64,000 nt of DNA from Terriglobales bacterium (GTDB lineage Bacteria; Acidobacteriota; Terriglobia; Terriglobales; Acidobacteriaceae), in NCBI GenBank assembly GCA_035567895.1, contig DATMPC010000110.1, forward strand, positions 1-64,000, written 5' to 3'. This document shows, in pieces, positions 1 to 8,950 of this stretch. A program made the position numbers and the translations under genes. The notes beneath the pieces are model-generated. The model ran no database searches, was not told the origin of the DNA, and saw only the letters and a list, made by a program, of their open reading frames with translations. Position 1 is the first letter of the stretch; every line of letters starts with the position of its first letter.

Positions 1-321
1 TGTGGGTTTATGAACGCCATGGCCGCTGCTACCTATCTTGCTGCGAAGGGAGTTCCTTTCCGCACGGCCCACGAGTGTATCGGTAAGGCCGTAAGTGCTT
101 GCCTCGATCGAGGCTGCGAACTGGCTGATTTAAGTTTGGAGGATTTGAAGCAGTTCAGTCCGGCGTTTGATCGCGACTTTTATTCCGCGATCACGCTGGA
201 TGCTGTTCTTGGTTGTCACGATGTTCCAGGCGGTACCGCTCCCGCACAGGTGCGAGCGGCTCTTGAAAATCTCGAACAGCGCGTACGCGCGCTACAGGAG
301 GCACTCCATGCTCACGCGTAG
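1..321 (+). CDS. argH: Argininosuccinate lyase, C-terminal end (5' partial)
   Basis: Only the last 106 residues are in the window; the frame is open from base 1, so the gene starts upstream. Argininosuccinate lyase splits argininosuccinate into arginine and fumarate, the last step of arginine synthesis, in the cytoplasm. The visible part matches the C-terminal domain of the fumarase/aspartase-like family: a VPFRTAHECIGKAV segment, an acidic DLSLEDL stretch and the closing GGTAPAQVRAAL motif. The catalytic regions are outside the window. Its stop overlaps the start of the next gene by 14 bases, so the two are probably co-transcribed and translationally coupled. Confidence 0.9.
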   Translation, partial: CGFMNAMAAATYLAAKGVPFRTAHECIGKAVSACLDRGCELADLSLEDLKQFSPAFDRDFYSAITLDAVLGCHDVPGGTAPAQVRAALENLEQRVRALQEALHAHA

Positions 322-823
322 AGCGATCCTGCCGGATGTTGAGCGGATCCACAAACTGATCGGTGAATACTCGCCCGACGGCACGCTGCTGCCGCGGACA
401 CTCGCAGAATTGTCAGAGAACGTCCGCGACTTCATCGTCGTCGAAGACGAAGGCGAGATCATAGCCTGCGGCGCGCTGCACTTCTACGGACGGCACTTGA
501 CCGAGATCCGCTCCATCGCCGTCTACCCGAAGCACAAGGGCAAAGGGGCTGGCCGCTTCCTGATCGATGCGCTGCTCGAAGAAGCCGCGCACCACGAGAT
601 CACGTGTGTCTGCCTGTTTACGCGGATTCCGGACTTCTTCGCAAAGTTCGGATTTGAATTCGCCAGTCGCGAGGTACTGCCGGACAAGATCTACAAAGAC
701 TGTCTGAAGTGCCCCCGGCTTCACGCTTGCGACGAGGTCGCGATGTATCGTGGTTCGCTGCCCAAGGTTACGCCGGTGAAGCTGGAGGACATCCAGGTTC
801 CCTTGTCAGCGTTGCGGGCTTAG
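308..823 (+). CDS. Minimal N-acetylglutamate synthase (GNAT family)
   Basis: 171-residue GNAT acetyltransferase, probably making N-acetylglutamate from glutamate and acetyl-CoA, the first step of arginine synthesis. The acetyl-CoA loop is at about residues 75-82 (HKGKGAG). A cysteine-containing tail around residues 132-146 (CLKCPRLHACDEVAM) resembles short stand-alone NAGS proteins rather than the classical ArgA, which carries an amino acid kinase domain. The ATG at 308 is chosen because the GNAT fold starts at once (MLTRRAILPD) and because it overlaps the argH stop. The argH context strongly supports the arginine role. Another GNAT substrate is possible but less likely. Confidence 0.8.
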   Translation: MLTRRAILPDVERIHKLIGEYSPDGTLLPRTLAELSENVRDFIVVEDEGEIIACGALHFYGRHLTEIRSIAVYPKHKGKGAGRFLIDALLEEAAHHEITCVCLFTRIPDFFAKFGFEFASREVLPDKIYKDCLKCPRLHACDEVAMYRGSLPKVTPVKLEDIQVPLSALRA

Positions 824-881
824 ACAGTACCGAAAAAAGGTCTTACTGAGCGCGGCAGGAGCGTGTGCTAGCATCTGCTCT

Positions 882-1103
882 ATGAAGTACGGTGTCGTTT
901 TCGAACAGGATGAAGATGGCATGTTCGTTGCCACTTGCCCGGCTTTGCCCGGCTGCATCTCACAAGGTCGCACCAGAGGAGAGGCGCAAGCCAATATCCG
1001 CGAAGCGATCTCAGCCTATCTGAAGAGCCTGCGCAAACATGGGGAACCAGTTCCACCCGGCATAGAAGAAGAGGTAGTGGAGATTGCTGGGATGAAGCTG
1101 TAG
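882..1103 (+). CDS. hicB: HicB-family antitoxin
   Basis: 73-residue protein with the HicB partial RNase H-like fold: MKYGVVFEQDEDGMFVATCPALPGC, then an ISQGRTRGEAQANIREAI helix. HicB proteins neutralise the HicA mRNA interferase and often repress their own operon. No separate C-terminal DNA-binding domain is visible, as in short HicB proteins. The last three codons (Met-Lys-Leu) look like the original start of the downstream hicA, now read in the hicB frame and closed by a TAG. The toxin frame behind it is broken, so this may be an orphan antitoxin. Confidence 0.82.
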   Translation: MKYGVVFEQDEDGMFVATCPALPGCISQGRTRGEAQANIREAISAYLKSLRKHGEPVPPGIEEEVVEIAGMKL

Positions 1104-1306
1104 GTAGTCTCCGGTGCCGATGCGGTCAAGGCTCTTCGAAAAATAGGCTACGAACTGGACGAACAGCAAGGTAGTCACATCGTTGTTCGTCATCGCCAGC
1201 CGCCACACAGAAGGCTGTCTATCCCGAATCACTCGCCAAAGGTACTCTGCGGGCCCTCATTCGGCAGGCGGGACTAACAGTCGAAGAATTCCGCGACCTG
1301 CTTTAG
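1092..1306 (+). pseudogene. hicA: hicA toxin remnant (in-frame stop and frameshift)
   Basis: Reading on from the hicB frame gives Met-Lys-Leu-stop, then VVSGADAVKALRKIGYELDE, a QQGSHIVVRH stretch and RLSIPNH, the expected HicA double-stranded RNA-binding-like fold with its catalytic His in the GSH motif. A TAG stands at codon 4 (1101-1103). Near 1228-1236 the frame shifts by one; the other frame continues LAKGTLRALIRQAGLTVEEF and ends RDLL at 1306. No start codon gives an uninterrupted toxin. Two independent lesions argue for genuine decay, although a base-calling error at one site cannot be excluded from one sequence. Confidence 0.78.
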
Positions 1307-1313
1307 GGGATTC

Positions 1314-1442
1314 TTACTTTTGCGCCTTCTGCGACTTCGCTCCACTTAGCTTGGCTTTCAGGGCTTCACGCTTCTCGCGCATCTTCACCACTTTCTTGTG
1401 CCTGCGATTGTCGCGTGACTTATCACCATTGACTAAAGACAT
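1314..1442 (-). CDS. Small Lys/Arg-rich protein (42 residues)
   Basis: Reverse-strand ORF starting MSLVNGDKSRDNRRHKK and ending in a Lys/Ala/Gln-rich tail; 42 residues with many Lys and Arg and no hydrophobic segment. A good ribosome-binding site (AAGGAG) lies seven bases before the ATG. The composition suggests a nucleic-acid- or ribosome-associated peptide, but that is inference. I believe similar short basic proteins occur in other Acidobacteriota, but cannot confirm it here. It lies just downstream of the LysR gene on the same strand with about 100 bases between. Confidence 0.6.
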   Translation of the reverse strand: MSLVNGDKSRDNRRHKKVVKMREKREALKAKLSGAKSQKAQK

Positions 1443-1506
1443 TGGGCTCCTTATATCTATCGTGCATTATCTCAGTGTCCAATTGTATCGCCTGTTGCTT
1501 GCATTC

Positions 1507-1528
1507 TTCCGGCCGAGGGCGGCCGGAA
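1507..1528. terminator. GC-rich hairpin after the LysR gene
   Basis: Perfect 8-bp inverted repeat TTCCGGCC / GGCCGGAA around a six-base loop, 13 bases beyond the stop of the reverse-strand LysR gene. No T-run follows on either strand, so it may be a transcript-end stabiliser rather than a classical terminator. Confidence 0.4.
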
Positions 1529-1540
1529 CGACGTTGTCCT

Positions 1541-2452
1541 TCATCGCTCCACAGCGTAGGTGTAATCCTCGCGCTCGTGCGCAAATGATTGCGCGACTTT
1601 CAGAAATGCCTTCGCGGCGTGCGAGAGCTTCGATCGCTTGCGATAGACGATGCGCAATTTGCGTTCGAATTGCAGTTCGGGCACCGATACGCTTACCAGC
1701 TTAGGTCCAAGTTCTTCCTGGACCGAAATGCGCGGTAATAGAGCGACGCCATTCCCCATAGCAACGAACTTTTTGATCGATTCAATCGTCGGCAACTCGA
1801 CGTTCATGTTGAGTGGAGTTTTGGACCTGCGAAAAGCATCGATGACCTTGAGGCGATAAGGCGATTGCACATTGTGCGCGATGAAAACTTCGGCGCCGAG
1901 TTGCTGAATCTTCACATGCGATTGCCCGCTAAGCGGATGCTTGCGGTGAACGACGAACGTGAGCTTGTCGCTATAGACGCAGATTGATTGCAACTCCGGT
2001 GAATTTGGACGAAAGGAAATCACGCCAAGTTCCGCATTGTGATTGAGCAGATCGTCTGGGATTCGGCTGGCCAGCGAGCGCAAAACCGTGATCTTGATCG
2101 TCGGATAGAGCCTGCGAAATTCATCAAGGACCGGCAATAAATAGAGACAGGTGAACTCGTTGGCGGCTATGCTCAGCTTCCCACGATAGAGTTGGCGCAG
2201 CTCCGTGAGGGCTCCCTGGGCCTCGGTGCGCAGGTTCACCATTTTTTGCGCGTATTCGTAGACTACTTGGCCCGCATCGGTCAGCGTGCCGTCGCGTGAA
2301 GCACGATCCAGGAGCGGCTCACCCAGCTCTTCCTCCAGCTTACGTATCGTCTGGCTGATGGCGGGCTGGCTGCGATGCAGCTTCTGCGCGGCGCGCGAGA
2401 AGCTCCCTTCCTGCACAACGGCCATGAAAGTCTGAAGCTGAAAGAGGTCCAT
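1541..2452 (-). CDS. LysR-family transcriptional regulator, divergent from leuABCD
   Basis: 303-residue LysR-type regulator. The N-terminal winged helix-turn-helix covers about residues 1-60 (MDLFQLQTFMAVVQEGSFSR, AAQKLHRSQPAISQTIRKLE). The remainder is the two-lobed periplasmic-binding-protein-like effector domain. An upstream TTG would add four residues; the ATG at 2452 fits family N-termini better. It is transcribed away from leuA across a 146-base gap holding palindromes of the LysR T-N11-A type, so it most likely controls the leucine operon, perhaps with 2-isopropylmalate or a keto acid as effector, by analogy with LeuO/IlvY. The effector is not visible in the sequence. Confidence 0.85.
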   Translation of the reverse strand: MDLFQLQTFMAVVQEGSFSRAAQKLHRSQPAISQTIRKLEEELGEPLLDRASRDGTLTDAGQVVYEYAQKMVNLRTEAQGALTELRQLYRGKLSIAANEFTCLYLLPVLDEFRRLYPTIKITVLRSLASRIPDDLLNHNAELGVISFRPNSPELQSICVYSDKLTFVVHRKHPLSGQSHVKIQQLGAEVFIAHNVQSPYRLKVIDAFRRSKTPLNMNVELPTIESIKKFVAMGNGVALLPRISVQEELGPKLVSVSVPELQFERKLRIVYRKRSKLSHAAKAFLKVAQSFAHEREDYTYAVER

Positions 2453-2468
2453 TCCGGTAATCAAGCCT

Positions 2469-2524
2469 GCTTATACGGCTATAAGCAAAAGCCCATACTA
2501 ACACGATGGATTATGATTCCATAA
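2469..2524. promoter_or_regulatory. Palindromic operator sites between LysR gene and leuA
   Basis: Two palindromes lie in the divergent gap: GCTTATA-CGGC-TATAAGC at 2469-2486 and TTATG-ATTC-CATAA at 2511-2524. Both match the TTAT-N6-ATAA form typical of LysR-type regulator sites. A further TTATA-rich stretch, with a second GGATTAT, follows at 2529-2546. One palindrome sits just outside the LysR start, which fits autoregulation; the others lie 75-130 bases before the leuA ATG, a usual place for activation. Confidence 0.6.
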
Positions 2525-2598
2525 CAATTATAAGCTTGGATTATAGGCATTCCGGCCTTGAGAATGGCTGTTGGCCACTTAGCTCATTGAGGAGAGCC

Positions 2599-3801
2599 AT
2601 GGAACGAATCACGATCTTCGACACAACCTTACGCGATGGCGAGCAGTCTCCGGGTTGCAGCATGAACATTCACGAGAAGCTGCGGATGGCGCAGACTCTC
2701 GACGCTCTCGGAGTCGACGTGATTGAGGCCGGCTTTCCCATCGCCTCGCAGGGAGATTTCGCGGCGGTAGAGCAGATCGCCCGTGAAATCCGGAGGCCAA
2801 CTGTTGCGGCGTTAGCTCGCTGCAAGCGGGAAGATGTGGAAAGTGCATGGGCGGCGGTCCGCGATGCCGAGCGTCCACGCATCCACACGTTCCTCGCGAC
2901 CTCCGATATTCACCTGGAGTTCAAACTGAAGATCACTCGCGCGGAGGCGCTTCAGCAAACGCAAGAAGTGGTGTCGCTGGCGAAGTCGCGCTGCGACGAC
3001 ATAGAGTTTTCCCCCGAAGATGCCACGCGCTCAGACTTCGATTTCCTTTGCGAAGTGCTCGAAACCGCGATCGAATCGGGCGCGACAACGCTAAATATCC
3101 CCGACACCGTCGGCTATACACTTCCAGCCGAGTACGGCGCCCTGATCGCCAACCTCTGCAAAAAAGTCAGCAATGTCGATAAAGCCGTCGTCTCCGTGCA
3201 TTGCCATGACGATCTTGGCCTCGCAGTGGCCAACACTCTGGCAGGCATCGAAGCCGGAGCACGGCAGGTGGAGTGCACGATCAACGGCATCGGCGAGCGG
3301 GCGGGGAATGCGCCTCTCGAAGAAATTGTCATGGCGATGCGCGTTCGCGCCGATCGCATGCAGTATCAAACCGGCATTGAGAGCAAGTTGCTCTATGCCG
3401 CCAGCCAGCAGTTAGCCGGAATGATCAGCTTCGGGCCGCAGCCGAACAAACCTGTCGTTGGAGCGAATGCCTTCGCGCACGCCGCAGGCATCCATCAGCA
3501 CGGCATGCTGTCGAATCCTCTCTGCTACGAGATTATGACGCCGGAATCGGTCGGCGCTCCGGGAACGAAACTCGTTTTGGGAAAGCACTCCGGACGTCAC
3601 GCACTGCAGGCCCGATATGGCGAACTCGGATATCGGCTTAGCCCTGCCGAGGTGAAAGAAATTTATGCGCGGTTCATCGAACTGGCCGACCGCAAAAAGA
3701 ACATCTACGACCAGGATCTGCTGTCACTGTTGCCGATCGAGCGGCGTTCGGCTCGCGCGAGCGCACCCGTGACAAATGTTGGCGCACCTAGTGTGAGTTA
3801 G
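2599..3801 (+). CDS. leuA: 2-isopropylmalate synthase lacking the C-terminal regulatory domain
   Basis: Condenses acetyl-CoA and 2-ketoisovalerate to 2-isopropylmalate, the committed step of leucine synthesis. The 400 residues hold the whole catalytic barrel: [12 protein letters not shown] at residues 8-19, the metal ligands His201 and His203 in [23 protein letters not shown] at about 229-242, and the HQHG and GKHSGRHA motifs of the first linker subdomain. The ATG at 2599 has a GAGGAG ribosome site and begins exactly at the conserved ERITIFDTT; the upstream in-frame start is rejected. Usual family length is about 510-520 residues. The missing 110-120 residues are the leucine-binding allosteric domain, so feedback control at the enzyme is probably absent. 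Confidence 0.9.
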   Translation: MERITIFDTTLRDGEQSPGCSMNIHEKLRMAQTLDALGVDVIEAGFPIASQGDFAAVEQIAREIRRPTVAALARCKREDVESAWAAVRDAERPRIHTFLATSDIHLEFKLKITRAEALQQTQEVVSLAKSRCDDIEFSPEDATRSDFDFLCEVLETAIESGATTLNIPDTVGYTLPAEYGALIANLCKKVSNVDKAVVSVHCHDDLGLAVANTLAGIEAGARQVECTINGIGERAGNAPLEEIVMAMRVRADRMQYQTGIESKLLYAASQQLAGMISFGPQPNKPVVGANAFAHAAGIHQHGMLSNPLCYEIMTPESVGAPGTKLVLGKHSGRHALQARYGELGYRLSPAEVKEIYARFIELADRKKNIYDQDLLSLLPIERRSARASAPVTNVGAPSVS

Positions 3802-3817
3802 TGATTCGAGGCGAGAG

Positions 3818-4921
3818 ATGAGGCTTAAGGTTGCGGTTCTGCCCGGCGATGGCATCGGGCCAGAGGTGATGAAGGTAGCCACGAAGGTTATCCGCACACT
3901 GGCAGACATCAGCGGATTCGAGTTCCAGTCTCAAGAGTACCCGATTGGCGGTGCAGCGCTGGATGCGACCGGTTTCCCGCTTCCCAAAACGACTCTCGAC
4001 GCCTGCCTCGACAGCGACGCCGTTCTGCTCGGCGCAGTAGGCTCGGCAAAATTCGATTCCCTCCCCCAGAACCGCCGTCCCGAAGCTGGATTGCTGCAGC
4101 TCCGCATCGCCCTTGGTGGATTCGCGAACCTGCGACCCGCGATGGCATACAGCTCTTTGACTGAGTGTTCTCCGTTGCGCGCGGCGATCGTTGCCGGAGC
4201 CGACATTCTGTTCGTCCGCGAGCTACTTGGTGGACTTTACTTTGGCGAACCTCGGGGCTTCGATGCTGCCACACACTCAGCTTTCAACACCATGCGCTAT
4301 AGCGAGTCCGAGATCGAACGGGTCGCGCGTGTGGCTTTCGAGCAGGCTCGACAGCGCAAATCGAAGGTCACATCGGTCGATAAGGCCAACGTGCTCGAGA
4401 CCTCTCAGCTCTGGCGCAGCGTGGTCAAACGCGTTGCGCAATCCTACCCAGATGTCGCGCTCGACCATTTCTACGTCGATGCTTTCGCGATGCACCTCGT
4501 AACGACACCGCAGCGCTTCGATGTTGTCCTAACGGAGAATCTGTTTGGCGACATTCTGTCTGACGAGGCCGCTGCGATCACCGGCTCCCTGGGCATGCTG
4601 CCGTCAGCCAGTATAGGCGGTGCGGTCAATCTCTATGAACCAGTACACGGATCGGCGCCGGATATTGCTGGTCGCAACCTTGCAAACCCGCTCGGCGCGA
4701 TCGCGTCGGCGGCGATGATGCTGCGCTACACGGCAGCCTTGCATCGCGAAGCCGACGAGATGGAAACTGCGATTCGCTCCGTGCTAGCGCAGGGGTATCG
4801 CACGGCAGACATTCATCGTTCGCCCAGCGAACAGCAGGTTTCGACCACCGAGATGGGGAGCCTTGTCGAAGAAGCGCTCACTGGAGCGGTGATCCGCAGG
4901 CAGGCCTATCACGCGGTATAA
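3818..4921 (+). CDS. leuB: 3-isopropylmalate dehydrogenase
   Basis: 367-residue NAD-dependent decarboxylating dehydrogenase converting 3-isopropylmalate to 2-ketoisocaproate. Family marks include [10 protein letters not shown] at residues 8-17, the [10 protein letters not shown] segment binding substrate, [11 protein letters not shown], the [13 protein letters not shown] stretch, and the [20 protein letters not shown] metal/cofactor region followed by [11 protein letters not shown]. Length and motif order are normal and nothing appears missing. It starts 16 bases after leuA, consistent with one operon. Confidence 0.95.
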   Translation: MRLKVAVLPGDGIGPEVMKVATKVIRTLADISGFEFQSQEYPIGGAALDATGFPLPKTTLDACLDSDAVLLGAVGSAKFDSLPQNRRPEAGLLQLRIALGGFANLRPAMAYSSLTECSPLRAAIVAGADILFVRELLGGLYFGEPRGFDAATHSAFNTMRYSESEIERVARVAFEQARQRKSKVTSVDKANVLETSQLWRSVVKRVAQSYPDVALDHFYVDAFAMHLVTTPQRFDVVLTENLFGDILSDEAAAITGSLGMLPSASIGGAVNLYEPVHGSAPDIAGRNLANPLGAIASAAMMLRYTAALHREADEMETAIRSVLAQGYRTADIHRSPSEQQVSTTEMGSLVEEALTGAVIRRQAYHAV

Positions 4922-4976
4922 GCAAGACAAGTGGAGACGCAGCATGCTGCGTATCCAACAGGCAGACTGATACAAG

Positions 4977-6395
4977 ATGTTGGCCAAGACACTCTTCGAA
5001 AAACTTTGGGAGCAGCACATCGTCCATCAGGATCCGGATGGTCGCGCGCTGCTCTATATTGATCTTCATCTCGTGCACGAGGTGACGTCACCGCAGGCGT
5101 TCGAAGGACTTCGTCTAAACGGTCTCCGTGTGCGCCGGCCCCAGTTAACCATCGCGACAGTTGACCACAACGTTCCCACCACTCCGAATCGGCACATCAT
5201 TTCCGATCCGATCGCGGCGCAGCAAATTGAGACCCTGCGCCGAAACTGCCGTGACTTCGGCGTGCAGTTGTTCGATATCGGTTCATCAGAGCAAGGCATC
5301 GTGCACGTGATTGGTCCGGAGCTTGGACTCACGCAGCCGGGCAAAACGATCGTCTGCGGGGACAGCCACACCAGCACTCACGGAGCTTTCGGCGCTCTCG
5401 CATTCGGAATCGGGACCTCTGAAGTTGAACACGTTCTCGCTTCTCAATGCCTGTGGCAAAAGAAGCCTAAGACGATGCAGATCGTCGTCGACGGTGAGCT
5501 GCCGCTGGGTTCGACTGCGAAAGACATTGCATTAGGAATTATTGGCCGCATTGGCTCCGACGGAGCTACGGGACACGTAATCGAATATCGTGGAGCAGCG
5601 ATTCGCGCTCTCACCATGGAAGGTCGGATGACGCTCTGTAACATGAGCATTGAAGCTGGAGCGCGCGCAGGAATGATCGCGCCCGACGAAACCACCTTCC
5701 GGTATGTTCGTGCACGCCGTTTTGCCCCGCCCAGCTTCGAGAAAGCGCTCGCGCACTGGCAAACGCTTCAATCGGATGAGGGGGCGCGGTTTGATGCAAC
5801 GGTCAGAGTCGACGCTGCCGCTCTCGAGCCTTACGTTACATGGGGCACCAATCCGGGAATGGTAGCTCCCATCACGGGACGAGTTCCCGATCCGAACTCA
5901 GCGGCATCCGAGACGGAACGCGCTGCAACAGCACGAGCCTTGGAGTACATGAACCTGAAGCCTGGCACAGCGATGGAAGACATCGCCATAGACCGCGTCT
6001 TTATCGGCTCGTGCACGAATGCCCGCATCGAGGATCTGCGTGCTACGGCGGAACTGGTCCGCGGATATCACGTGCATCCGCGAGTACAGGCGATGGTGGT
6101 GCCGGGATCGCAGCAGGTGAAGCGCGCTGCGGAGTCCGAAGGACTCGATCGTGTCTTCCGCGCCGCAGGATTCGACTGGCGCGAATCCGGGTGCTCGATG
6201 TGCCTTGGGATGAATCCCGACATACTCCAGCCAGGAGAGCGTTGCGCCTCGACCTCAAACCGCAACTTTGAAGGTCGCCAGGGCCGCGGTGGACGCACTC
6301 ACCTGGTAAGCCCGCCGATGGCGGCAGCAGCAGCCATTACCGGGCACTTCACCGACGTCCGCAAATGGCGGTACAAAGAGGCACAATCTGCATGA
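4977..6395 (+). CDS. leuC: 3-isopropylmalate dehydratase large subunit
   Basis: 472-residue aconitase-family subunit that isomerises 2- to 3-isopropylmalate together with LeuD. The [4Fe-4S] ligands are visible as Cys346 ([11 protein letters not shown]), Cys406 and Cys409 ([10 protein letters not shown]). The N-terminus [15 protein letters not shown] and the [20 protein letters not shown] motif are typical of the bacterial LeuC branch. It follows leuB after a 55-base gap and its stop overlaps the leuD start by four bases (ATGA), so the two subunits are probably translationally coupled in equal amounts. Confidence 0.95.
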   Translation: MLAKTLFEKLWEQHIVHQDPDGRALLYIDLHLVHEVTSPQAFEGLRLNGLRVRRPQLTIATVDHNVPTTPNRHIISDPIAAQQIETLRRNCRDFGVQLFDIGSSEQGIVHVIGPELGLTQPGKTIVCGDSHTSTHGAFGALAFGIGTSEVEHVLASQCLWQKKPKTMQIVVDGELPLGSTAKDIALGIIGRIGSDGATGHVIEYRGAAIRALTMEGRMTLCNMSIEAGARAGMIAPDETTFRYVRARRFAPPSFEKALAHWQTLQSDEGARFDATVRVDAAALEPYVTWGTNPGMVAPITGRVPDPNSAASETERAATARALEYMNLKPGTAMEDIAIDRVFIGSCTNARIEDLRATAELVRGYHVHPRVQAMVVPGSQQVKRAAESEGLDRVFRAAGFDWRESGCSMCLGMNPDILQPGERCASTSNRNFEGRQGRGGRTHLVSPPMAAAAAITGHFTDVRKWRYKEAQSA

Positions 6396-6991
6396 GGCCT
6401 TTTCGCGAACACACCGGCATCGTGGCGCCGCTGGATCGCAGCAGCGTCGACACGGATCAGATCATCCCCAAGCAGTTCCTCAAGCGCATTGAGCGCACAG
6501 GATACGGAGATTTCCTCTTCTACGACTGGCGCTACACAGGCGATGGCAAGCCGCGAGCCGATTTCGTATTGAATCATCCTCAGTTCGCTGGAGCTTCAAT
6601 CCTGATCGCGGGAAAGAATTTCGGATGTGGTTCCTCACGCGAACATGCGGCGTGGGCTCTATCGAATTACGGTTTTCGCGTGATTATCGCGCCCAGTTTC
6701 GCCGACATTTTCACTACCAACGCCGGCAACAATGGATTGCTGTTGGTAACACTCCCCGAGCAACAAATCTCTACGTTGCTCAATCGCGCACAGCAGGCTC
6801 CTGGCTACGAAGTGCATGTCTCGCTAGTGGAGGAGACAGTTCGCGACGACCAAGGCTTCGGAGCAGGCTTCGAGATTGACGACTTCCGTCGCACCTGCCT
6901 GCTCGAAGGGCTTGATGAAATCGGACTCACGCTGAAGCATGAGTCCGAGATCGCTGCCTACGAAGTGAAACTCGCCGCCCGCGGATGGTAG
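6392..6991 (+). CDS. leuD: 3-isopropylmalate dehydratase small subunit
   Basis: 199-residue swivel-domain partner of LeuC. Family features: [20 protein letters not shown] near the N-terminus, [15 protein letters not shown] supplying substrate-binding residues, and [20 protein letters not shown]. The ATG at 6392 overlaps the leuC stop and begins at the conserved N-terminus; an in-frame ATG at 6365 lies inside leuC and is rejected. This is the last gene of leuABCD. No clear terminator hairpin follows before the convergent lipoprotein gene at 7042. Confidence 0.95.
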   Translation: MRPFREHTGIVAPLDRSSVDTDQIIPKQFLKRIERTGYGDFLFYDWRYTGDGKPRADFVLNHPQFAGASILIAGKNFGCGSSREHAAWALSNYGFRVIIAPSFADIFTTNAGNNGLLLVTLPEQQISTLLNRAQQAPGYEVHVSLVEETVRDDQGFGAGFEIDDFRRTCLLEGLDEIGLTLKHESEIAAYEVKLAARGW

Positions 6992-7041
6992 ACGCGACTA
7001 TTTACCCAGCGTTTCTAGCCGCCAGGCACAGACCTATCTAA

Positions 7042-7695
7042 CTACTGCACCGTGAGGGTCCCAGAACCCGTTACTCCATTTGCGGTCGCCGTAATTGTCG
7101 TCGTTCCGCTCGCAGCATTGAGAACTATGCCAGTGTTAGCGTTTATCGGAATATTTGCGTTTGAAGAGGTCCAAGTAGCGTTTACAGTCTGCCCGGAGCT
7201 GTCTTTCGCTTGAAATGTCAGAGTAGACCCAGAGGACGCAATAAAGGTAGTGCCAGAACTCGACGTGCATCCAGCAAGGCAAGAGATCGTAAGACCGCCG
7301 CCGCCTCCCGTGGTTACAGTAAGAGTGGTGCTGCCGCTTTGCCCACTCTGGCTGGCCGTAATGGTGGTAGTTCCAGTTTGAAGCGCTGTGGCAAGGCCGG
7401 CGCTGTTGATGGACGCAACACTCGATGAAGAGGAACTCCAGGTCACCGAAGAAGAGACATCCTTGCTAGTGCCATCGCCGAAACTGCCTATCGCAGTGAA
7501 CTGCTGGGTCTTAGTCAATTGTAAGGAAGCATTTGAGGGCGTGACCGATATGGCGACCAACGAATTGGCGTCTGGAAAGAACTTTCCGCAGCTCACAGTA
7601 AATGCTATTGCGCTAAGCAATGACACCAGTGTCCAGCGATATGAATTCACTGATGCAAACCTGGAATGCCTAATGCTTGACAGACACTTCAACAT
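7042..7695 (-). CDS. Predicted lipoprotein with bacterial Ig-like (Big_2) domains
   Basis: 217 residues. A basic N-terminus and hydrophobic stretch (residues 21-35) lead to a lipobox with Cys36 (AFTVSC), so it is probably lipid-anchored outside the cytoplasm. Residues about 47-130 form a Big_2 domain (VAISVTPSNASLQLTKTQQF, TWSSSSSSVASINSAGLATA), and a second Ig-like repeat occupies about 135-217 (TFQAKDSSGQTVNATWTSSN), with a Gly-rich linker between. Such domains serve adhesion or surface display; no catalytic part is present. The ATG at 7695 has an AGGAGG site 11 bases upstream. Role unknown beyond surface location. Confidence 0.75.
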   Translation of the reverse strand: MLKCLSSIRHSRFASVNSYRWTLVSLLSAIAFTVSCGKFFPDANSLVAISVTPSNASLQLTKTQQFTAIGSFGDGTSKDVSSSVTWSSSSSSVASINSAGLATALQTGTTTITASQSGQSGSTTLTVTTGGGGGLTISCLAGCTSSSGTTFIASSGSTLTFQAKDSSGQTVNATWTSSNANIPINANTGIVLNAASGTTTITATANGVTGSGTLTVQ

Positions 7696-7777
7696 GCGAT
7701 GTACGGCCTCCTGAGCAGATGAACGAAGCTTCGGGCACTAGATGCGCGAAAAGTTATGGAGCTTCGCCCATCGGACC

Positions 7778-8950
7778 CTAACCAACCGACGCGCGCAACT
7801 CCGACACGCTCTCGGCAACCTCCAGGGCTTCAGCAAGATCGGCAATTAAGTCTTCAGCATCCTCGATTCCAACAGATAGGCGAATCAAGTCCTGCGGCAA
7901 TTGCCGTTCGGCTGCAACCTGGGCAGGCACGCTCGCGTGTGACATCCGTCCCGGCAGACTAACAGATGATTGTAGTCCTCCGAAGCTCACCGTAATGGGG
8001 AACAGCTTGAGAGATTCCACGATTTGGCGAGAAAGGTTGAGAGAGCCGGTTTCGAAGCTTACTACTGCCCCATTTCCTCGTGCCTGACTCGCGTGAATAG
8101 CGAAATTTTCTTTGTCCAGCAACGAGGGGTAATATGTGCGCTTCACCGCGGGATGGTTCGAGAGAAAACTTGCGACTTGTTCCGCGTTGTCCTGTTGACG
8201 ATCGACGCGGAGCCCCAGCGTTTTGATCCCTCGCAAGAGTAGATACGAGTCGAAGGGACCTAGTACCGCTCCTTCCCCGTTTTGGATTAGATAAAACTCT
8301 TCTGCTAGCTGCGCATCTCGCACGACCACCGCTCCCGCGACGACATCGCTGTGTCCGCACAGGAATTTTGTCGCGGAATGGATGACGACGTCCGCCCCAA
8401 GAGTAAGCGGGTTCTGCAGATAGGGAGAAAGCATCGTGTTGTCAACACATAGGAGGGCATCTCTGTCGTGAGCGAGTTCCGCCAAAGCGGCAATGTCTAC
8501 AACTTTCAACAGGGGATTGGTGGGTGTTTCGATGTGGACGAGCCGCGTGCGATCGCTGAATGCGCGCGCGAAATCTTCGACGGCTGATCCGTGAACATAG
8601 CGCACATAGACTTCCGATCGCTTCAGAATCTTGGAGAAGAGGCGACACGTCCCACCATAGACATCGTCGATAACCAGGATCTCATCGCCCGGCTTGAGTA
8701 GCCGCGTCACCGCCGTAAGAGCCGCCAGTCCACTCGCAAACGCAAACGCTCGCGTTCCGTGTTCCAGCTCTGCAAGCTGCTGTTCGAGAACAGTCCGCGT
8801 CGGGTTGCCGCTGCGAGAATAGTCGTAAGCGCTGAAATCGAGCGCTCCTTCCTGCTCGAAAGTCGCGGTCTGGTAAATAGGGGTCGAAACCGCCCGATGC
8901 GGATCACCCGGACAACCGTTCGATTGGACAAGTTTCGTATTGATCTTCAT
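7778..8950 (-). CDS. Cys/Met-metabolism PLP enzyme, cystathionine beta-lyase-like
   Basis: 390-residue fold-type I PLP enzyme of the MetB/MetC group. The PLP lysine is Lys195 in HSATKFLCGHSD; the phosphate-binding stretch is FASGLAALTA, and YDYSRSGNPTR near residue 42 is the family N-terminal active-site segment. This group covers cystathionine gamma-synthase, cystathionine beta-lyase, gamma-lyase and homoserine sulfhydrylases, which sequence alone separates poorly. As second gene behind a paralogue, a lyase step (cystathionine to homocysteine) is the likelier role. Its ATG overlaps the upstream stop by four bases. Confidence 0.82.
   Translation of the reverse strand: MKINTKLVQSNGCPGDPHRAVSTPIYQTATFEQEGALDFSAYDYSRSGNPTRTVLEQQLAELEHGTRAFAFASGLAALTAVTRLLKPGDEILVIDDVYGGTCRLFSKILKRSEVYVRYVHGSAVEDFARAFSDRTRLVHIETPTNPLLKVVDIAALAELAHDRDALLCVDNTMLSPYLQNPLTLGADVVIHSATKFLCGHSDVVAGAVVVRDAQLAEEFYLIQNGEGAVLGPFDSYLLLRGIKTLGLRVDRQQDNAEQVASFLSNHPAVKRTYYPSLLDKENFAIHASQARGNGAVVSFETGSLNLSRQIVESLKLFPITVSFGGLQSSVSLPGRMSHASVPAQVAAERQLPQDLIRLSVGIEDAEDLIADLAEALEVAESVSELRASVG

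Noticed and set aside
7388-7714. Forward ORF opposite the Ig-like lipoprotein
   Set aside because: Shadow of the reverse-strand gene, which has a signal peptide, lipobox and domain pattern.
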